64,000 nucleotides of DNA, taken from contig NZ_CP116346.1 in assembly GCF_030254645.1 (NCBI RefSeq), positions 3,885,001-3,949,000 of the forward strand, written 5' to 3'. The notes below the pieces were generated by a model. The model had not been told where the DNA came from and did no database searches. It worked only from the letters and a program-made list of their open reading frames with translations. The stretch is from Paucibacter sediminis. Its GTDB lineage: Bacteria > Pseudomonadota > Gammaproteobacteria > Burkholderiales > Burkholderiaceae_C. Within the stretch, counting starts at the first letter, position 1; each line of letters opens with the position of its first letter. Below, in pieces: positions 47,448 to 57,526 of the stretch. Position numbers and translations under genes: made by a program.

Positions 47448-48425
47448 ATGAGCCTGCTGATCCTGGAGCCACTCGAGCTGGAAGTGATGCAATGGTTGTC
47501 CGAGCGGCATCCGGTGCATTACGCCCCCGAGCTCGCGCTGGAGCCGCAGGCCTTGAAGGGGCTGCTGCACCAGGCCCAGGGTCTGGTCTTGCCCCCCTCG
47601 GTGGCGCTGGACGCCAGCCTGATACGCATGGCGCCCAAGTTGCGCGTGGTCGGGCGCATGAGCGCCGGGGCCGAAAACATCGATCTCGAGGCCTGCCGGG
47701 CGGCGCGCGTGGAGGTGGTGCGCAGCCTCACCGCCACCGCGGCGGCCGAGGCCGAATTCGTGATCGGCGCCTTGCTTGCGCTGCTGCGGCGTGTGCCGGT
47801 GCAGTCCACCGACGGCATGTGGGTGGGGCGCGAGCTGGGCTGCGCCACCATCGGTCTGATCGGCATGACGCCGGCCTCGCGCATGCTGGCGCAGATCCTG
47901 CCGGTGTTTGGCACGCGCGTGCTGGGCTATGACCCCAGCCTGCACCAAAACGACCCGCTGTGGGCGCAATGGGGCATCGAGCCCCTGCCGCTGAAGGACC
48001 TGATGGAACAGTCCGACGGCGTGAGCGTGCAGCTGGCCTATTTCCAGCGCTACCGCGGCCTCATCGGCGAGCGCGTGCTGGGCTTCGCCAGGCCCTCGCA
48101 GGTGCTGGTGAGCCTGGGCCATTCGGCCCTGTTCGACGAGCAGGCGCTGGCCGAGGCCCTGCACAGCGGCCGCGTGCTGGCCGCCTGGTTCGACAGCGTC
48201 GAGCCCGGCCTGATGGAGCCGGGGCGGCCGCTCTACGGCGCGCCGGGCCTGCAGGTGACGCCGCGCGTGGCCAGCACCACGCGCGAGTCGCGCACGCGCG
48301 CCGCCTGGGGCATTGCGCGGCGCATCGACGAGCTGCTGATGATTCCGCCCGAACCCGCGGCGGAATTCCGTTCGACTACGCCAGCCGCGCTGCCTGATCC
48401 TGTAGCCGAGCAACGGTGGCGCTGA
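47448..48425 (+). CDS. Degenerate D-isomer 2-hydroxyacid dehydrogenase homologue
   Basis: A 325-residue protein with the two-domain D-2-hydroxyacid dehydrogenase fold ([56 protein letters not shown]). Key residues deviate. The catalytic Arg of the usual N-x-x-RG block is His225 ([14 protein letters not shown]). The catalytic His of TPH is Arg273 (VTPRVASTT). The GxGxxG motif reads G-M-T-P-A-S (139-144). Only the Glu (E252) remains. Normal dehydrogenase activity is therefore doubtful; a pseudo-enzyme or altered chemistry is possible. The C-terminal tail overlaps valS by 50 bases tail to tail. Confidence 0.85.
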   Translation: MSLLILEPLELEVMQWLSERHPVHYAPELALEPQALKGLLHQAQGLVLPPSVALDASLIRMAPKLRVVGRMSAGAENIDLEACRAARVEVVRSLTATAAAEAEFVIGALLALLRRVPVQSTDGMWVGRELGCATIGLIGMTPASRMLAQILPVFGTRVLGYDPSLHQNDPLWAQWGIEPLPLKDLMEQSDGVSVQLAYFQRYRGLIGERVLGFARPSQVLVSLGHSALFDEQALAEALHSGRVLAAWFDSVEPGLMEPGRPLYGAPGLQVTPRVASTTRESRTRAAWGIARRIDELLMIPPEPAAEFRSTTPAALPDPVAEQRWR

Positions 48426-51198
48426 ACTCGGCCACGCGCTGACGCTCCTGCTCCACCACGGCGGCGGGCGCGCGCGCCACGAAGCTCTCGTTGGTCAGCT
48501 TGCCTTGGGCCTTGCTGATCTCACCCTGCAGACGCGCGATTTCCTTGGCCAGGCGGGCCTGCTCGGCCGCCACGTCGATCTCCACCTTGAGCGCCAGGCG
48601 TGCCTCGCCATGCACCAGCACCGGCGAGCTGGCGCTGGCCTTGGCGAACTCGGCCTCGTCGGCGATCAGCTGCACATCGGCGAGCTTGGCCAGCGCCTTC
48701 AGCAGCAGCGCCGCTTCGGCGATGAAGCCGGTGTCGCCGCCCACCAGGAGCGGCACGCGCTCCGAGGGGCTCAGCGCCATCTCGCTGCGCAGGCTGCGGC
48801 AGGTGCCCACCAGCGCCTTCAGATTGGCCACCCAGGCCTCGGCCTTTGCGTCGATGCGCTCGGGCTGTGCCAGCGGGTAGGGCGCGTTGACGATGTAGTC
48901 GGTATTCTTGCGTCCGGCCAGCGGAGCCACCGTCTGCCACAGCTCCTCGGTGATGAAGGGCGCGATCGGGTGCAGCAGGCGCAGCATGGTTTCCAGCGTG
49001 CGCACCAGGGTGCGGCGGGTGGCGCGCTGCTGCGCTTCGTCGCCGCTCTGGATCTGCACCTTGGCGATTTCCAGGTACCAGTCGCAGTACTCGTCCCACA
49101 CAAAGGAGTAGATCGCGTTGGCGACGTTGTCCAGGCGGTAGTCGGCAAAGCCCTGGGCCACCGCCTGCTCGACGCGCTGCAGCTCGCTGGCGATCCAGCG
49201 GTCGGCCTGGCTGAAGCTCATATAGCCGGGCGGGCATTGGCCCTGCTCATGCGCGAGGCCGCAATCCTGGCCCTCGGTGTTCATCAGCACGAACTTGGTG
49301 GCGTTCCAGAGCTTGTTGCAGAAGTTGCGATAGCCCTCGCAGCGCTTGCTGTCGAAGTTGATGTTGCGACCCAAGGACGCCAGCGAGGCGAAGGTGAAGC
49401 GCAGCGCATCGGCACCGAAGCCGGGAATGCCCTCGGGGAACTCCTTCTCGGTGGCCTTGCGCACCTTGGGCGCCGTCTCGGGGCGGCGCAGGCCGGTGGT
49501 GCGCTTGTCCAGCAGGGGGCCGAGCTCGATGCCGTCGATCAGGTCCACCGGGTCCAGCACATTGCCCTCGCTCTTGCTCATCTTCTGGCCCTGCGAGTCG
49601 CGCACCAGGCCATGGATGTAGACATGCTTGAACGGCACCTTGCCGGTGAAGTGCGTGGTCATCATGATCATCCGGGCGACCCAGAAGAAGATGATGTCGT
49701 AGCCGGTCACCAGCACCGAGGAGGGCAGGAAGAGATCCTGTTCCAGCGTCTGCTCGGGCCAGCCCAGCGTGGAGAAGGGCACCATGGCCGAGGAGTACCA
49801 GGTGTCCAGCACATCCTCGTCGCGCGTCAGTGCGCCGCTATAGCCGGCGGCGGCGGCCTTGGCGCGCGCCTCCTCCTCGCTGCGTGCCACGAACAGCTCG
49901 CCACCGGTGCCGTACCAGGCCGGGATCTGGTGGCCCCACCAGAGCTGGCGCGAGATGCACCAGTCCTGGATGTTGTTCATCCAGTGGTTGTAGGTGTTGA
50001 CCCATTGCTCGGGGTAGAACTTCACCGAGCCGTCGGCCACCACCTCGGTGGCGCGCTGGGCGATGCTCTTGCCATCCTTGCCCGGCTTGCTGACGGCCAT
50101 GAACCACTGGTCGGTCAGCATCGGTTCGATCACCTGGCCGGTGCGCTCGCAGCGCGGCACCATCAGCTTGTGCTTCTTCACCTCGACCAGCAGGCCCAGG
50201 GCCTCCAGATCGGCGACGACCTTCTTGCGCGCGACAAAGCGGTCCAGGCCGCGGTAGGCCTCGGGCGCGTTGTCGTTGATGGTGGCGTCCAGCGTCAGCA
50301 CGCAGATCATCGGCAGGCCATGGCGCTGGCCCACCGCGTAGTCGTTGGTGTCGTGGGCGGGCGTGACCTTGACCACGCCGGTGCCGAATTCGCGGTCCAC
50401 ATAGTCGTCGGCAATCACCGGGATCTCGCGCCCGGTGAGCGGCAGCGTCACCCGCTTGCCGATCAGCGCCTGGTAGCGCTCGTCCTCGGGGTGCACCATC
50501 ACCGCCACGTCGCCCAGCATGGTCTCGGGGCGGGTGGTGGCCACCACGATCTCGCCCGCGCCATCGGCCATCGGGTAGCGGATATGCCAGAGGAAACCGT
50601 CCTCCTCCTCGCTGCTGACCTCCAGATCGGAGACGGCTGACTTCAGCACCGGGTCCCAGCTCACCAGGCGCTTGCCGCGGTAGATCAGGCCGTCGTCGAA
50701 CAGCTGCACAAAGGTCTCCGTCACCACCTTGGAGAGCTTCTCGTCCATGGTGAAGTACTCGTGCTCCCAGGAGACCGAGTCGCCCATGCGGCGCATCTGG
50801 CGCGTGATGGTGTTGCCGGACTCCTGCTTCCACTCCCAGACGCGCGCGACGAAGTTCTTGCGGCCCAGGTCGTGGCGGGTTTTCTCACCTTCTACGCCGC
50901 GCTCCTGCAGCTGGCGCTCCACCACGATCTGGGTGGCGATGCCGGCATGGTCGGTGCCCGGCACCCACAGGGTGTTGTGGCCCCGCATGCGGTGGTAGCG
51001 CGTCAACGAGTCCATGATGGTCTGGTTGAAGGCATGGCCCATGTGCAGGGTGCCGGTCACATTGGGCGGAGGCAGCTGGATGCAGAAAGACTCGCGCGCC
51101 TTGTCCAGGCTGGGCTTGTACAGACCCTTGGACTCCCACAGGGGGCCCCAATGGGCTTCCAGGGCGGCGGGTTCGAAGGACTTGGCGAGTTCGGTCAT
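48376..51198 (-). CDS. valS: Valyl-tRNA synthetase
   Basis: A 940-residue class Ia enzyme. HIGH motif in [15 protein letters not shown] (about 45), CP1 editing domain, KMSKS in [14 protein letters not shown] (about 537), anticodon-binding domain, and a C-terminal coiled coil (about 875-940, [22 protein letters not shown]). ATG at 51198 preferred; a GTG at 51210 is in frame. It lies 90 bases after guaC on the same strand, with a hairpin between. Confidence 0.97.
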   Translation of the reverse strand: MTELAKSFEPAALEAHWGPLWESKGLYKPSLDKARESFCIQLPPPNVTGTLHMGHAFNQTIMDSLTRYHRMRGHNTLWVPGTDHAGIATQIVVERQLQERGVEGEKTRHDLGRKNFVARVWEWKQESGNTITRQMRRMGDSVSWEHEYFTMDEKLSKVVTETFVQLFDDGLIYRGKRLVSWDPVLKSAVSDLEVSSEEEDGFLWHIRYPMADGAGEIVVATTRPETMLGDVAVMVHPEDERYQALIGKRVTLPLTGREIPVIADDYVDREFGTGVVKVTPAHDTNDYAVGQRHGLPMICVLTLDATINDNAPEAYRGLDRFVARKKVVADLEALGLLVEVKKHKLMVPRCERTGQVIEPMLTDQWFMAVSKPGKDGKSIAQRATEVVADGSVKFYPEQWVNTYNHWMNNIQDWCISRQLWWGHQIPAWYGTGGELFVARSEEEARAKAAAAGYSGALTRDEDVLDTWYSSAMVPFSTLGWPEQTLEQDLFLPSSVLVTGYDIIFFWVARMIMMTTHFTGKVPFKHVYIHGLVRDSQGQKMSKSEGNVLDPVDLIDGIELGPLLDKRTTGLRRPETAPKVRKATEKEFPEGIPGFGADALRFTFASLASLGRNINFDSKRCEGYRNFCNKLWNATKFVLMNTEGQDCGLAHEQGQCPPGYMSFSQADRWIASELQRVEQAVAQGFADYRLDNVANAIYSFVWDEYCDWYLEIAKVQIQSGDEAQQRATRRTLVRTLETMLRLLHPIAPFITEELWQTVAPLAGRKNTDYIVNAPYPLAQPERIDAKAEAWVANLKALVGTCRSLRSEMALSPSERVPLLVGGDTGFIAEAALLLKALAKLADVQLIADEAEFAKASASSPVLVHGEARLALKVEIDVAAEQARLAKEIARLQGEISKAQGKLTNESFVARAPAAVVEQERQRVAEFSATVARLQDQAARLA

Positions 51199-51226
51199 GG
51201 CAAGGTTCACTTCAATACAAAGGCAA

Positions 51227-51258
51227 AGGGGCGAACTCCCGGTCCGGGAGCCGCCCCT
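51227..51258 (-). terminator. Hairpin between guaC and valS
   Basis: AGGGGCG / CGCCCCT outside and CTCCCGG / CCGGGAG inside form a long stem. On the minus strand it is followed by TTGCCTTTG, a weak U-tract. It may be a weak guaC terminator or a valS leader structure. Confidence 0.5.
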
Positions 51259-51288
51259 GGCGTGGAGACGGGGGATGCCCCGATTGTC

Positions 51289-52266
51289 CTACATGAACAG
51301 ATGCTCCCCGGCGTTTTCACCCCCGAGGATCACGTAGTTCACCTTGCGCAGATCGGCGAGCTGCTTGCCGCCTGAGTAGGAGACCGAGCTCTGCACGTCC
51401 TCCTGCATCTCGCGCAAGGTGTCGGCCAGCTTGCCCTTCACCGGCTCGAGGATGCGCTTGCCCTCGACATGCTTGTACTCGCCCTTGTTGAAGTCCGAGG
51501 CCGAACCGTAGTACTCCTTGAAGAGTTTGCCGTCCACCTCGACGGTGGCGCCGGGCGACTCCTCATGGCCGGCGAACAGCGAGCCCACCATCACCATGGC
51601 GGCGCCGAAGCGCACACTCTTGGCGATGTCGCCATGGTGGCGGATACCGCCGTCGGCAATGATGGGCTTGGTGGCCACGCGCGCACACCATTTCAGCGCC
51701 GAGAGCTGCCAGCCGCCGGTGCCGAAGCCGGTCTTCAAGCGCGTGATGCAGACCTTGCCCGGGCCGATGCCCACCTTGGTGGCGTCGGCGCCCCAGTTCT
51801 CCAGGTCGATCACGCCCTCGGGCGTGCCCACATTGCCGGCGATCACGAAGGCCTTGGGCAGCTTCTGCTTGATGTGCGCGATCATGCGCTGCACGCTGTC
51901 GGCATGGCCGTGGGCGATGTCGATGGTGATGTAGTCGGCGCCCACACCATCGGCGGCCAGGGCATCGATCACCGCGTAGTCGGCCGGCTTGACGCCCGAG
52001 CTGATCGAGACGAACAGGCCCTTGTCGCGCATGCTGCGCGCGTAGGCCACGTTGTCGAGATCGAAGCGGTGCATCACGTAGAAGTAGCCATTGGCGGCCA
52101 GGTATTCGGTGATGCTTTCATCCACCACCGTCTTCATATTGGCCGGCACCACCGGCAGCTTGAAGCGGCGCGGGCCGAATTCGATCGAGGTGTCGCATTC
52201 GGCGCGGCTTTCCACGCGGCATTTGCGCGGCAGCAACAGGATGTTGTCGTAGTCAAAAATTTCCAT
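51289..52266 (-). CDS. guaC: GMP reductase
   Basis: A 325-residue enzyme converting GMP to IMP with NADPH. IMPDH/GMPR barrel with the catalytic Cys173 in [34 protein letters not shown] (phosphate loop), and the GuaC-specific FAGHEESPG. There are no CBS domains, and N- and C-termini fit GuaC rather than GuaB. Start at [11 protein letters not shown]. The leader of about 150 bases contains a hairpin followed by six U, so premature termination or 5'-end control is possible. Confidence 0.94.
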   Translation of the reverse strand: MEIFDYDNILLLPRKCRVESRAECDTSIEFGPRRFKLPVVPANMKTVVDESITEYLAANGYFYVMHRFDLDNVAYARSMRDKGLFVSISSGVKPADYAVIDALAADGVGADYITIDIAHGHADSVQRMIAHIKQKLPKAFVIAGNVGTPEGVIDLENWGADATKVGIGPGKVCITRLKTGFGTGGWQLSALKWCARVATKPIIADGGIRHHGDIAKSVRFGAAMVMVGSLFAGHEESPGATVEVDGKLFKEYYGSASDFNKGEYKHVEGKRILEPVKGKLADTLREMQEDVQSSVSYSGGKQLADLRKVNYVILGGENAGEHLFM

Positions 52267-52387
52267 GACGGAAGTCCAAGTTCGCAAGGTCGGGATGCGT
52301 TCGTGCAGTGCATGCCCTGGGCTGCGAGCGCTTGACTTGGAGCCCGGCCGGCCCGCGAAGCCGTCCGAGGCAAGGGACGGTGCAGGC

Positions 52388-52431
52388 ACAAAAAACCGGG
52401 CGCCAATATTTGGGCCCGGTGCCCGATTCTA
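52388..52431 (-). promoter_or_regulatory. guaC leader: -10 box directly followed by hairpin and U-tract
   Basis: On the minus strand TAGAAT (52426-52431) is followed after 5 bases by ACCGGGC / GCCCGGT (52414-52420 with 52395-52401, 12-base loop) and TTTTTTG. The stem starts at the predicted +1. It lies 122 bases before the guaC ATG, and no minus-strand gene is upstream, since the next gene is divergent. The same layout occurs before rhlE. Confidence 0.55.
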
Positions 52432-52539
52432 CGCAGATTCCACCGCCATGCTGAACACCCTTAAGCGGTGCCTGCATAGCGGTCGCTACACTTCCGGCAC
52501 CGCCCGCCCGCCTGGTGGGCACCAGAATCCGAGATTCAT

Positions 52540-53661
52540 ATGCATGCAGTCGTCATCAGCGGCACCGGCATCTACACGCCGCCGCACACCATCAGCAACG
52601 CCGAGCTGGTGCAAGCCTTCAACCAGTACGTGGACCTGCAGAACGCCCAACATGCCGAGGCCATTGCGGCCGGCACGCATGAGGCGCTGACGCATTCCAG
52701 CGTCGAGTTCATTGAAAAGGCCTCCGGCATCAAGCAGCGCTATGTGATCGAGAAAGAGGGTGTGCTCGACCCCACCCGCATGTACCCGCGCTTTGCCGAG
52801 CGCGCCGACGATCAGCTCTCGCTGATGGCCGAGATCGCCGTGGTGGCGGCCCGCGACGCGCTGGCCGCGGCCGGCAAGCAGGCCAGCGAGGTGGACGCGA
52901 TCTTCTGCGCCGCCGCCAATATGCAGCGCGCCTACCCGGCCATGGCGGTGGAGATCCAGCAGGCCCTGGGCGCCGGCGGCTACGGCTTCGACATGAACGT
53001 GGCCTGCTCCTCGGCCACCTTCGCGCTCGAGCAGGCCTATAACGCGGTGCGTTCGGGCGCCAGCAAATGCGTGCTGGTGGTGAACCCCGAGATCACCTCG
53101 GCCCACCTGGAGTGGAAGGACCGCGACTGCCACTTCATCTTCGGCGATGTCTGCACCGCCATCGTGGTCGAGCGTGCCGACACCGCCACCGCCGCCGAGC
53201 AATGGGAGGTGCTGGGCACCAAGCTGGCCACGCAGTTCTCCAACAACATCCGCAACAACTTCGGTTTCATGAACCGCAGCGAGGACAGCGACCCGCTAGC
53301 ACGCGACAAGACCTTCCGCCAGGAGGGCCGCAAGGTCTTCAAGGAAGTGGTGCCGATCGCCGCCGCCCATATCGAGGGCCATCTGAAGGCGCTGGACAAG
53401 GCCCCCACCGACGTGCGCCGGTTCTGGCTGCACCAGGCCAATCTGGGCATGAACCAACTGGTCATCAAGCGCCTGGTCGGCGGTGAAGCCGGCTCCGACG
53501 TGGCGCCGCTGATCCTGGACGAGTTCGCCAACACCGCCTCGGCCGGCTCCATCATCGCCTTCCACCGTCACCGTGCCGACCTGGCCCCGGGCGATCTGGG
53601 CGTGATCTGCTCCTTCGGCGCCGGCTATTCGGTCGGCAGCGTGATCGTCAGGAAGCGATAG
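52540..53661 (+). CDS. Beta-ketoacyl-ACP synthase III (FabH-like, long form)
   Basis: A 373-residue thiolase-fold condensing enzyme. Catalytic triad Cys156 (NVACSSATF), His298 (LHQANLGMN) and Asn331 (FANTASAGS). It is about 50 residues longer than E. coli FabH, with an extra N-terminal stretch (SNAELVQAFNQYVDLQNAQHAEAIAAG) and a middle insert (SNNIRNNFGFMNRSED). Stand-alone, away from a fab cluster, so it may prime fatty acid synthesis or serve a special acyl pathway. TACACT (about 52488) is a possible -10. It meets mrcA stop to stop. Confidence 0.88.
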   Translation: MHAVVISGTGIYTPPHTISNAELVQAFNQYVDLQNAQHAEAIAAGTHEALTHSSVEFIEKASGIKQRYVIEKEGVLDPTRMYPRFAERADDQLSLMAEIAVVAARDALAAAGKQASEVDAIFCAAANMQRAYPAMAVEIQQALGAGGYGFDMNVACSSATFALEQAYNAVRSGASKCVLVVNPEITSAHLEWKDRDCHFIFGDVCTAIVVERADTATAAEQWEVLGTKLATQFSNNIRNNFGFMNRSEDSDPLARDKTFRQEGRKVFKEVVPIAAAHIEGHLKALDKAPTDVRRFWLHQANLGMNQLVIKRLVGGEAGSDVAPLILDEFANTASAGSIIAFHRHRADLAPGDLGVICSFGAGYSVGSVIVRKR

Positions 53662-55968
53662 CTAGATCCCAGGGGCCGAGGCCGGCGGCGAACTGGCCGC
53701 CGCATCCAGGCCGATGAAGCGGATGCCGGCCTCGCCGGCAAACTCCTCGAAGCTCCAGTCGCCACCCTCGGGTCGCACCAGGCCCTCGGTGGGCGGCGCG
53801 ATCTCGGCCACCGGCACGCCCTTGAGCGCCACGCTCATGAAATCGATCCAGGCCGGCAGGGCCATGCCGCCACCGGTCTCGCGGTCGCCCAGGCTGCGCG
53901 GGTTGTCATAGCCGATCCACACCACCGCCGCCAGGCTCGGTTGGTAGCCGGCAAACCAGGCGTCCACCGCATCGTTGGTGGTGCCGGTCTTGCCATAGAT
54001 GTCGGGCCGGCGCAGGCTGGCCTGGGCGCGCGCCGCGGTGCCGCTGCGCGCCACCTCCTGCAAGAGGCTGCTCATCACGAAGGCGTTGCGCTCGGGAATG
54101 GCGCGGTTGTCCTCGCTGATGGCGGGGGCCTCGGCCTCGAACAGCGGCACTCCCTTGGCATCGGTGATGCGCGTGATGATGAGGGGCTTGAGCGCATGGC
54201 CGCCGTTGGCAAACACCGCGTAGGCGCTGGCCATCTGCAGCGGCGTCACCGAGCCCGAGCCCAGCGCCAGCGTGAGGTTGTCGGGCTGCTTGTCCTGGTC
54301 CAGGCCGAAACGGCCGGCCCAGGCCTTGGCGCGCTGCGGGCCCAGCTGTTCCAGCACTCGGATCGTCACCATGTTCTTGGAACGCGCCAACGCCTGGCGC
54401 ACCGTCATCGGGCCGTCGAAAGTGCCGTCGTAGTTCTTGGGCTCCCAGTCGCCGGCCACGAAGGGCGCGTCGTTCACCAGGGTGGCGGGCGAGACCCCCA
54501 GCTCCAGCGCCGACGAATAGACGATGGGCTTGAAGCTCGAGCCCGGCTGGCGCCAGGCCTGGGTGACATGGTTGAACTGGTTGCGCGCGAAATCGAAGCC
54601 GCCCACCAGCGCGTGCACGCGCCCGCTGCCGGGCTCCAGCGCCACTAGCGCGCCCTCGGCCTCGGGCGCCTGGGTGATCAGCCAGGCGCCTTGCGGCTCG
54701 GCCTTGCTGGGCGCGCCGCGCAGCACGCGGATGATGCTGCCGCTGCGGATGCGCAGCTCGCTCCTGGCCTTGTCGGACAGCGCGGCCTGCACCGAGCGCA
54801 GGCCTTCGCCCGTGATCACCAGATCCTCGCCGCTCTGCAGGCTGGCCAGCACCTTGGCGGGCGAGGCCTGGGTCACCACCGCGGCGCGCAACTCGTCCTG
54901 GTCGGGGTGCTCGGCGAGCGCCTGGGTGATGGCAGCGTCCTGCTCGGCGGCATCGCCGGGCAGGTCCACATGGCCCTCGGGGCCGCGGTAGGGCTTGCGG
55001 CGCTCGTATTCCATCAGGGTCTTGCGCAGCGCCTTGTAGGCGGCCTGCTGCTGCTCGGCCACCAGGGTGGTGTAGACCTTCAGGCCGCGGCTGTAGGCCT
55101 CGTCGCCGTACTGCGCATGCACCACGGCGCGCGCCATCTCGGCCGCGTACTCGGCATGCAGGCGCGGGTCCTGGGCCGAGCGGATATGCAGCTTCTCGGC
55201 CTTGGCGGCGGCATAGTCCTCGGGGCTGATCAGGCCGGTGTCGTGCATGCGCTCCAGCACGATCAGCTGGCGCCGCGTGGCGCGCTGGAAGTTGCTGATC
55301 GGGTTGGCGTAATAGGGGTTCTGCGGCAGGCCGGCCAGCATCGCGGTCTCGGCAATGCTCAGCTCCTTCAGGCTCTTGCCGAAGTAGGCCGCCGCCGCCG
55401 CTTCGAAGCCGTAGGCCCGCTGACCCAGATAGATCTGGTTCATATAGACCTCGAGGATCTGCTGCTTGCTCAGCTGGCTCTCGATCTTCAGCGCCAGCAT
55501 CATCTCGACGAACTTGCGCGTGTAGAGCTTCTTCTTGGTGAGGTAGAGATCGCGCGCCAGCTGCTGCGTGATGGTGGAGGCGCCCTGGCTGCGCGAGCTG
55601 AACAGATTCGCCAGTGCGGCACGCGCGATGCCCGGGTAGTAGAGCCCGCCATGCTCGTAGAAGCCGGTGTCCTCGATCGCCAGCAGGGCGTCCTGCATGC
55701 GCTTGGGAATGTCCTTGAGCGGCAGGTAGTGGCGGCGCTCGGCGCCGAACTCGCCCATCAGCTGGCCATCCGCGGTGTAGACGCGCAGGGGCTGGCGCGG
55801 CTGGTAGTCGGTGAGGTTGTCGATCGAGGGCAGGTTGGGGTAGACCAGGGCCGCGGCCATCGCCAGCAGCAGCACCAGCAGCGCGGCCGTGGCGGCCAGG
55901 ATGATGAGCAGGCGTTGCCAGGCCAGGCCGGACTGGGACGCGAAGGAGTGGCTGAAGCGTGTGCGCAT
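53662..55968 (-). CDS. mrcA: Penicillin-binding protein 1A (bifunctional transglycosylase/transpeptidase)
   Basis: A 768-residue membrane protein for septal/lateral peptidoglycan. One N-terminal anchor (about 20-42). Glycosyltransferase domain GT51 with EDTGFYEHGG (catalytic Glu, about 96) and GASTITQQLARDLYL. An OB-like insert. Transpeptidase with SSFKP (SxxK, about 476), SKN and KTGT (about 659). Start ATG at 55968; a TTG just before it is also in frame. Divergent from sbcB, adjacent stop to the KAS III gene. Confidence 0.95.
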   Translation of the reverse strand: MRTRFSHSFASQSGLAWQRLLIILAATAALLVLLLAMAAALVYPNLPSIDNLTDYQPRQPLRVYTADGQLMGEFGAERRHYLPLKDIPKRMQDALLAIEDTGFYEHGGLYYPGIARAALANLFSSRSQGASTITQQLARDLYLTKKKLYTRKFVEMMLALKIESQLSKQQILEVYMNQIYLGQRAYGFEAAAAAYFGKSLKELSIAETAMLAGLPQNPYYANPISNFQRATRRQLIVLERMHDTGLISPEDYAAAKAEKLHIRSAQDPRLHAEYAAEMARAVVHAQYGDEAYSRGLKVYTTLVAEQQQAAYKALRKTLMEYERRKPYRGPEGHVDLPGDAAEQDAAITQALAEHPDQDELRAAVVTQASPAKVLASLQSGEDLVITGEGLRSVQAALSDKARSELRIRSGSIIRVLRGAPSKAEPQGAWLITQAPEAEGALVALEPGSGRVHALVGGFDFARNQFNHVTQAWRQPGSSFKPIVYSSALELGVSPATLVNDAPFVAGDWEPKNYDGTFDGPMTVRQALARSKNMVTIRVLEQLGPQRAKAWAGRFGLDQDKQPDNLTLALGSGSVTPLQMASAYAVFANGGHALKPLIITRITDAKGVPLFEAEAPAISEDNRAIPERNAFVMSSLLQEVARSGTAARAQASLRRPDIYGKTGTTNDAVDAWFAGYQPSLAAVVWIGYDNPRSLGDRETGGGMALPAWIDFMSVALKGVPVAEIAPPTEGLVRPEGGDWSFEEFAGEAGIRFIGLDAAASSPPASAPGI

Positions 55969-56064
55969 CAAGGCGGGTCAGACAAGCGGGGACAGGTGAT
56001 TATCGCGACCCTTCGGTGAAGGCCTGCTGAAGCGGCGGGGCAGCGATCGGTTATCGTGCCGGCC

Positions 56065-57513
56065 ATGCAAGCCCTGACCTTCTACTGGCACGATTACGAA
56101 ACCTTCGGTCGCGTGCCGCGCCGCGACCGCCCCTCGCAGTTCGCCGGCATCCGCACCGACGCCGAACTCAATGAGATCGGCGCGCCCCTGATGGTGTACT
56201 GCCGGCCCGCGCCCGACTACCTGCCCGAGCCCGAGGCCTGCCTGCTCACCGGCATCCTGCCGCAGACCTGCCTCGAACAGGGCCTGGCCGAGCATGAGTT
56301 CGCCGCCGCCATCGAGGCCGAGCTGGCAAGACCTGGCACCGTGGGCCTGGGCTACAACACCATACGCTTTGACGACGAGGTGACGCGCCATCTGTTCTGG
56401 CGCAACCTGATGGACCCCTATGCGCGCGAGTGGCAGAACGACTGCGGCCGCTGGGATCTGCTGGACGTGGTGCGCTGCGCCTACGCGCTGCGCCCCGAGG
56501 GCATTGAATGGCCCAGGCACGAGGACGGCCGCCCCTCCTTCAAGCTGGAGCATCTCAGCGCCGCCAATGGCCTCGCCCACGAGGCGGCGCACGACGCGCT
56601 CTCGGACGTGCGCGCCACCATCGCGCTGGCGCGCCTGCTCAGGAGTGCCCAGCCCAAGCTGTTCGAGTTCTGCCTCAGGCTGCGCAAGAAGGAGGCGGTG
56701 TGGGCCGAGATCGGCGTGGGCCGCCCCTTCCTGCACATCTCCGGCATGTATGGCGTGGAGCGCGGCTGCATGGCCCTGGTGTGGCCGCTGGCGCCGCACC
56801 CGAGCAACAAGAACGAGCTGATCGTCTGGGACCTGGCCAGCGATCCGGCCGAGCTGCTGACGCTCAACGCCGAGGCGATCCGCGCACGCATGTTCGTCAA
56901 GCAGGAGGCGCTGGAGGAGGGCGTGACGCGCTTGCCCATCAAGACCATCCACGTCAACAAATCGCCCATCGTGATCGGCAATCTGAAGACGCTCAGCTCC
57001 GCCATGGCCGAGCGCTGGGGGCTGGACCTGGCGCAGGGCCTGCGGCATGCCGAGCTGCTGGCGCGCGAGGGCCAGCTGCTGGCCGGGCTCTGGGGCGAGG
57101 TGTTCCAGCGCCCCGCGGCGGCCGGGCCGGTGGACGTGGACGAGGATCTCTATGGCGGTTTTCTGAGCCCCGACGACCGGCGCCTGCTGAATCGCCTGCG
57201 CGGCCTCGATGCCGCGGCCCTGGCCGAGCGCGTGGCGCAGGGCAAGGCGGCGTTCCAGGACGCGCGCCTGGCCGAGCTGCTGTTCCGCTACCGCGCCCGC
57301 AACTTTCCCGCGTCGCTCAGCGATGCCGAGCAGGCGCAGTGGCAGGCGCATTGCGCCGCGCGCCTGCATGCCGGTGCGGGCGGCGCGCAGACGCTGGCGC
57401 AGTTCTTCGAGCGCATCGACGCGCTGGGCGAGAGCGCCGAGGACGAGCGCAGCGAGGCCATCCTCGGCGCGCTCTACGACTACGCCGAGCAGATCGCGCC
57501 GCCGCCGCCGTGA
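56065..57513 (+). CDS. sbcB: Exodeoxyribonuclease I
   Basis: A 482-residue 3'-5' single-strand DNA exonuclease. DEDDh core: D10 and E12 in YWHDYETFGR, GYNTIRFDDEVTRHLFWRN, and HEAAHDALSDVRATIALARL. The SH3-like and helical ExoI C-terminal domains follow (LPIKTIHVNKSPIV). ATG at 56065 begins the conserved strand; a GTG at 56056 is in frame. Acts in recombination and mismatch repair. Confidence 0.95.
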   Translation: MQALTFYWHDYETFGRVPRRDRPSQFAGIRTDAELNEIGAPLMVYCRPAPDYLPEPEACLLTGILPQTCLEQGLAEHEFAAAIEAELARPGTVGLGYNTIRFDDEVTRHLFWRNLMDPYAREWQNDCGRWDLLDVVRCAYALRPEGIEWPRHEDGRPSFKLEHLSAANGLAHEAAHDALSDVRATIALARLLRSAQPKLFEFCLRLRKKEAVWAEIGVGRPFLHISGMYGVERGCMALVWPLAPHPSNKNELIVWDLASDPAELLTLNAEAIRARMFVKQEALEEGVTRLPIKTIHVNKSPIVIGNLKTLSSAMAERWGLDLAQGLRHAELLAREGQLLAGLWGEVFQRPAAAGPVDVDEDLYGGFLSPDDRRLLNRLRGLDAAALAERVAQGKAAFQDARLAELLFRYRARNFPASLSDAEQAQWQAHCAARLHAGAGGAQTLAQFFERIDALGESAEDERSEAILGALYDYAEQIAPPPP

Positions 57514-57526
57514 ATGCGGCGGTCTG

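Noticed and set aside
48505-50640. 711-codon open frame on the plus strand opposite valS
   Set aside because: Same reasoning: antisense to valyl-tRNA synthetase, shadow composition, no start signals.
52388-52540. A known purine riboswitch upstream of guaC
   Set aside because: I could not recognise the conserved three-way junction or loop sequences of purine or related riboswitches; only the hairpin with U-tract is supported.
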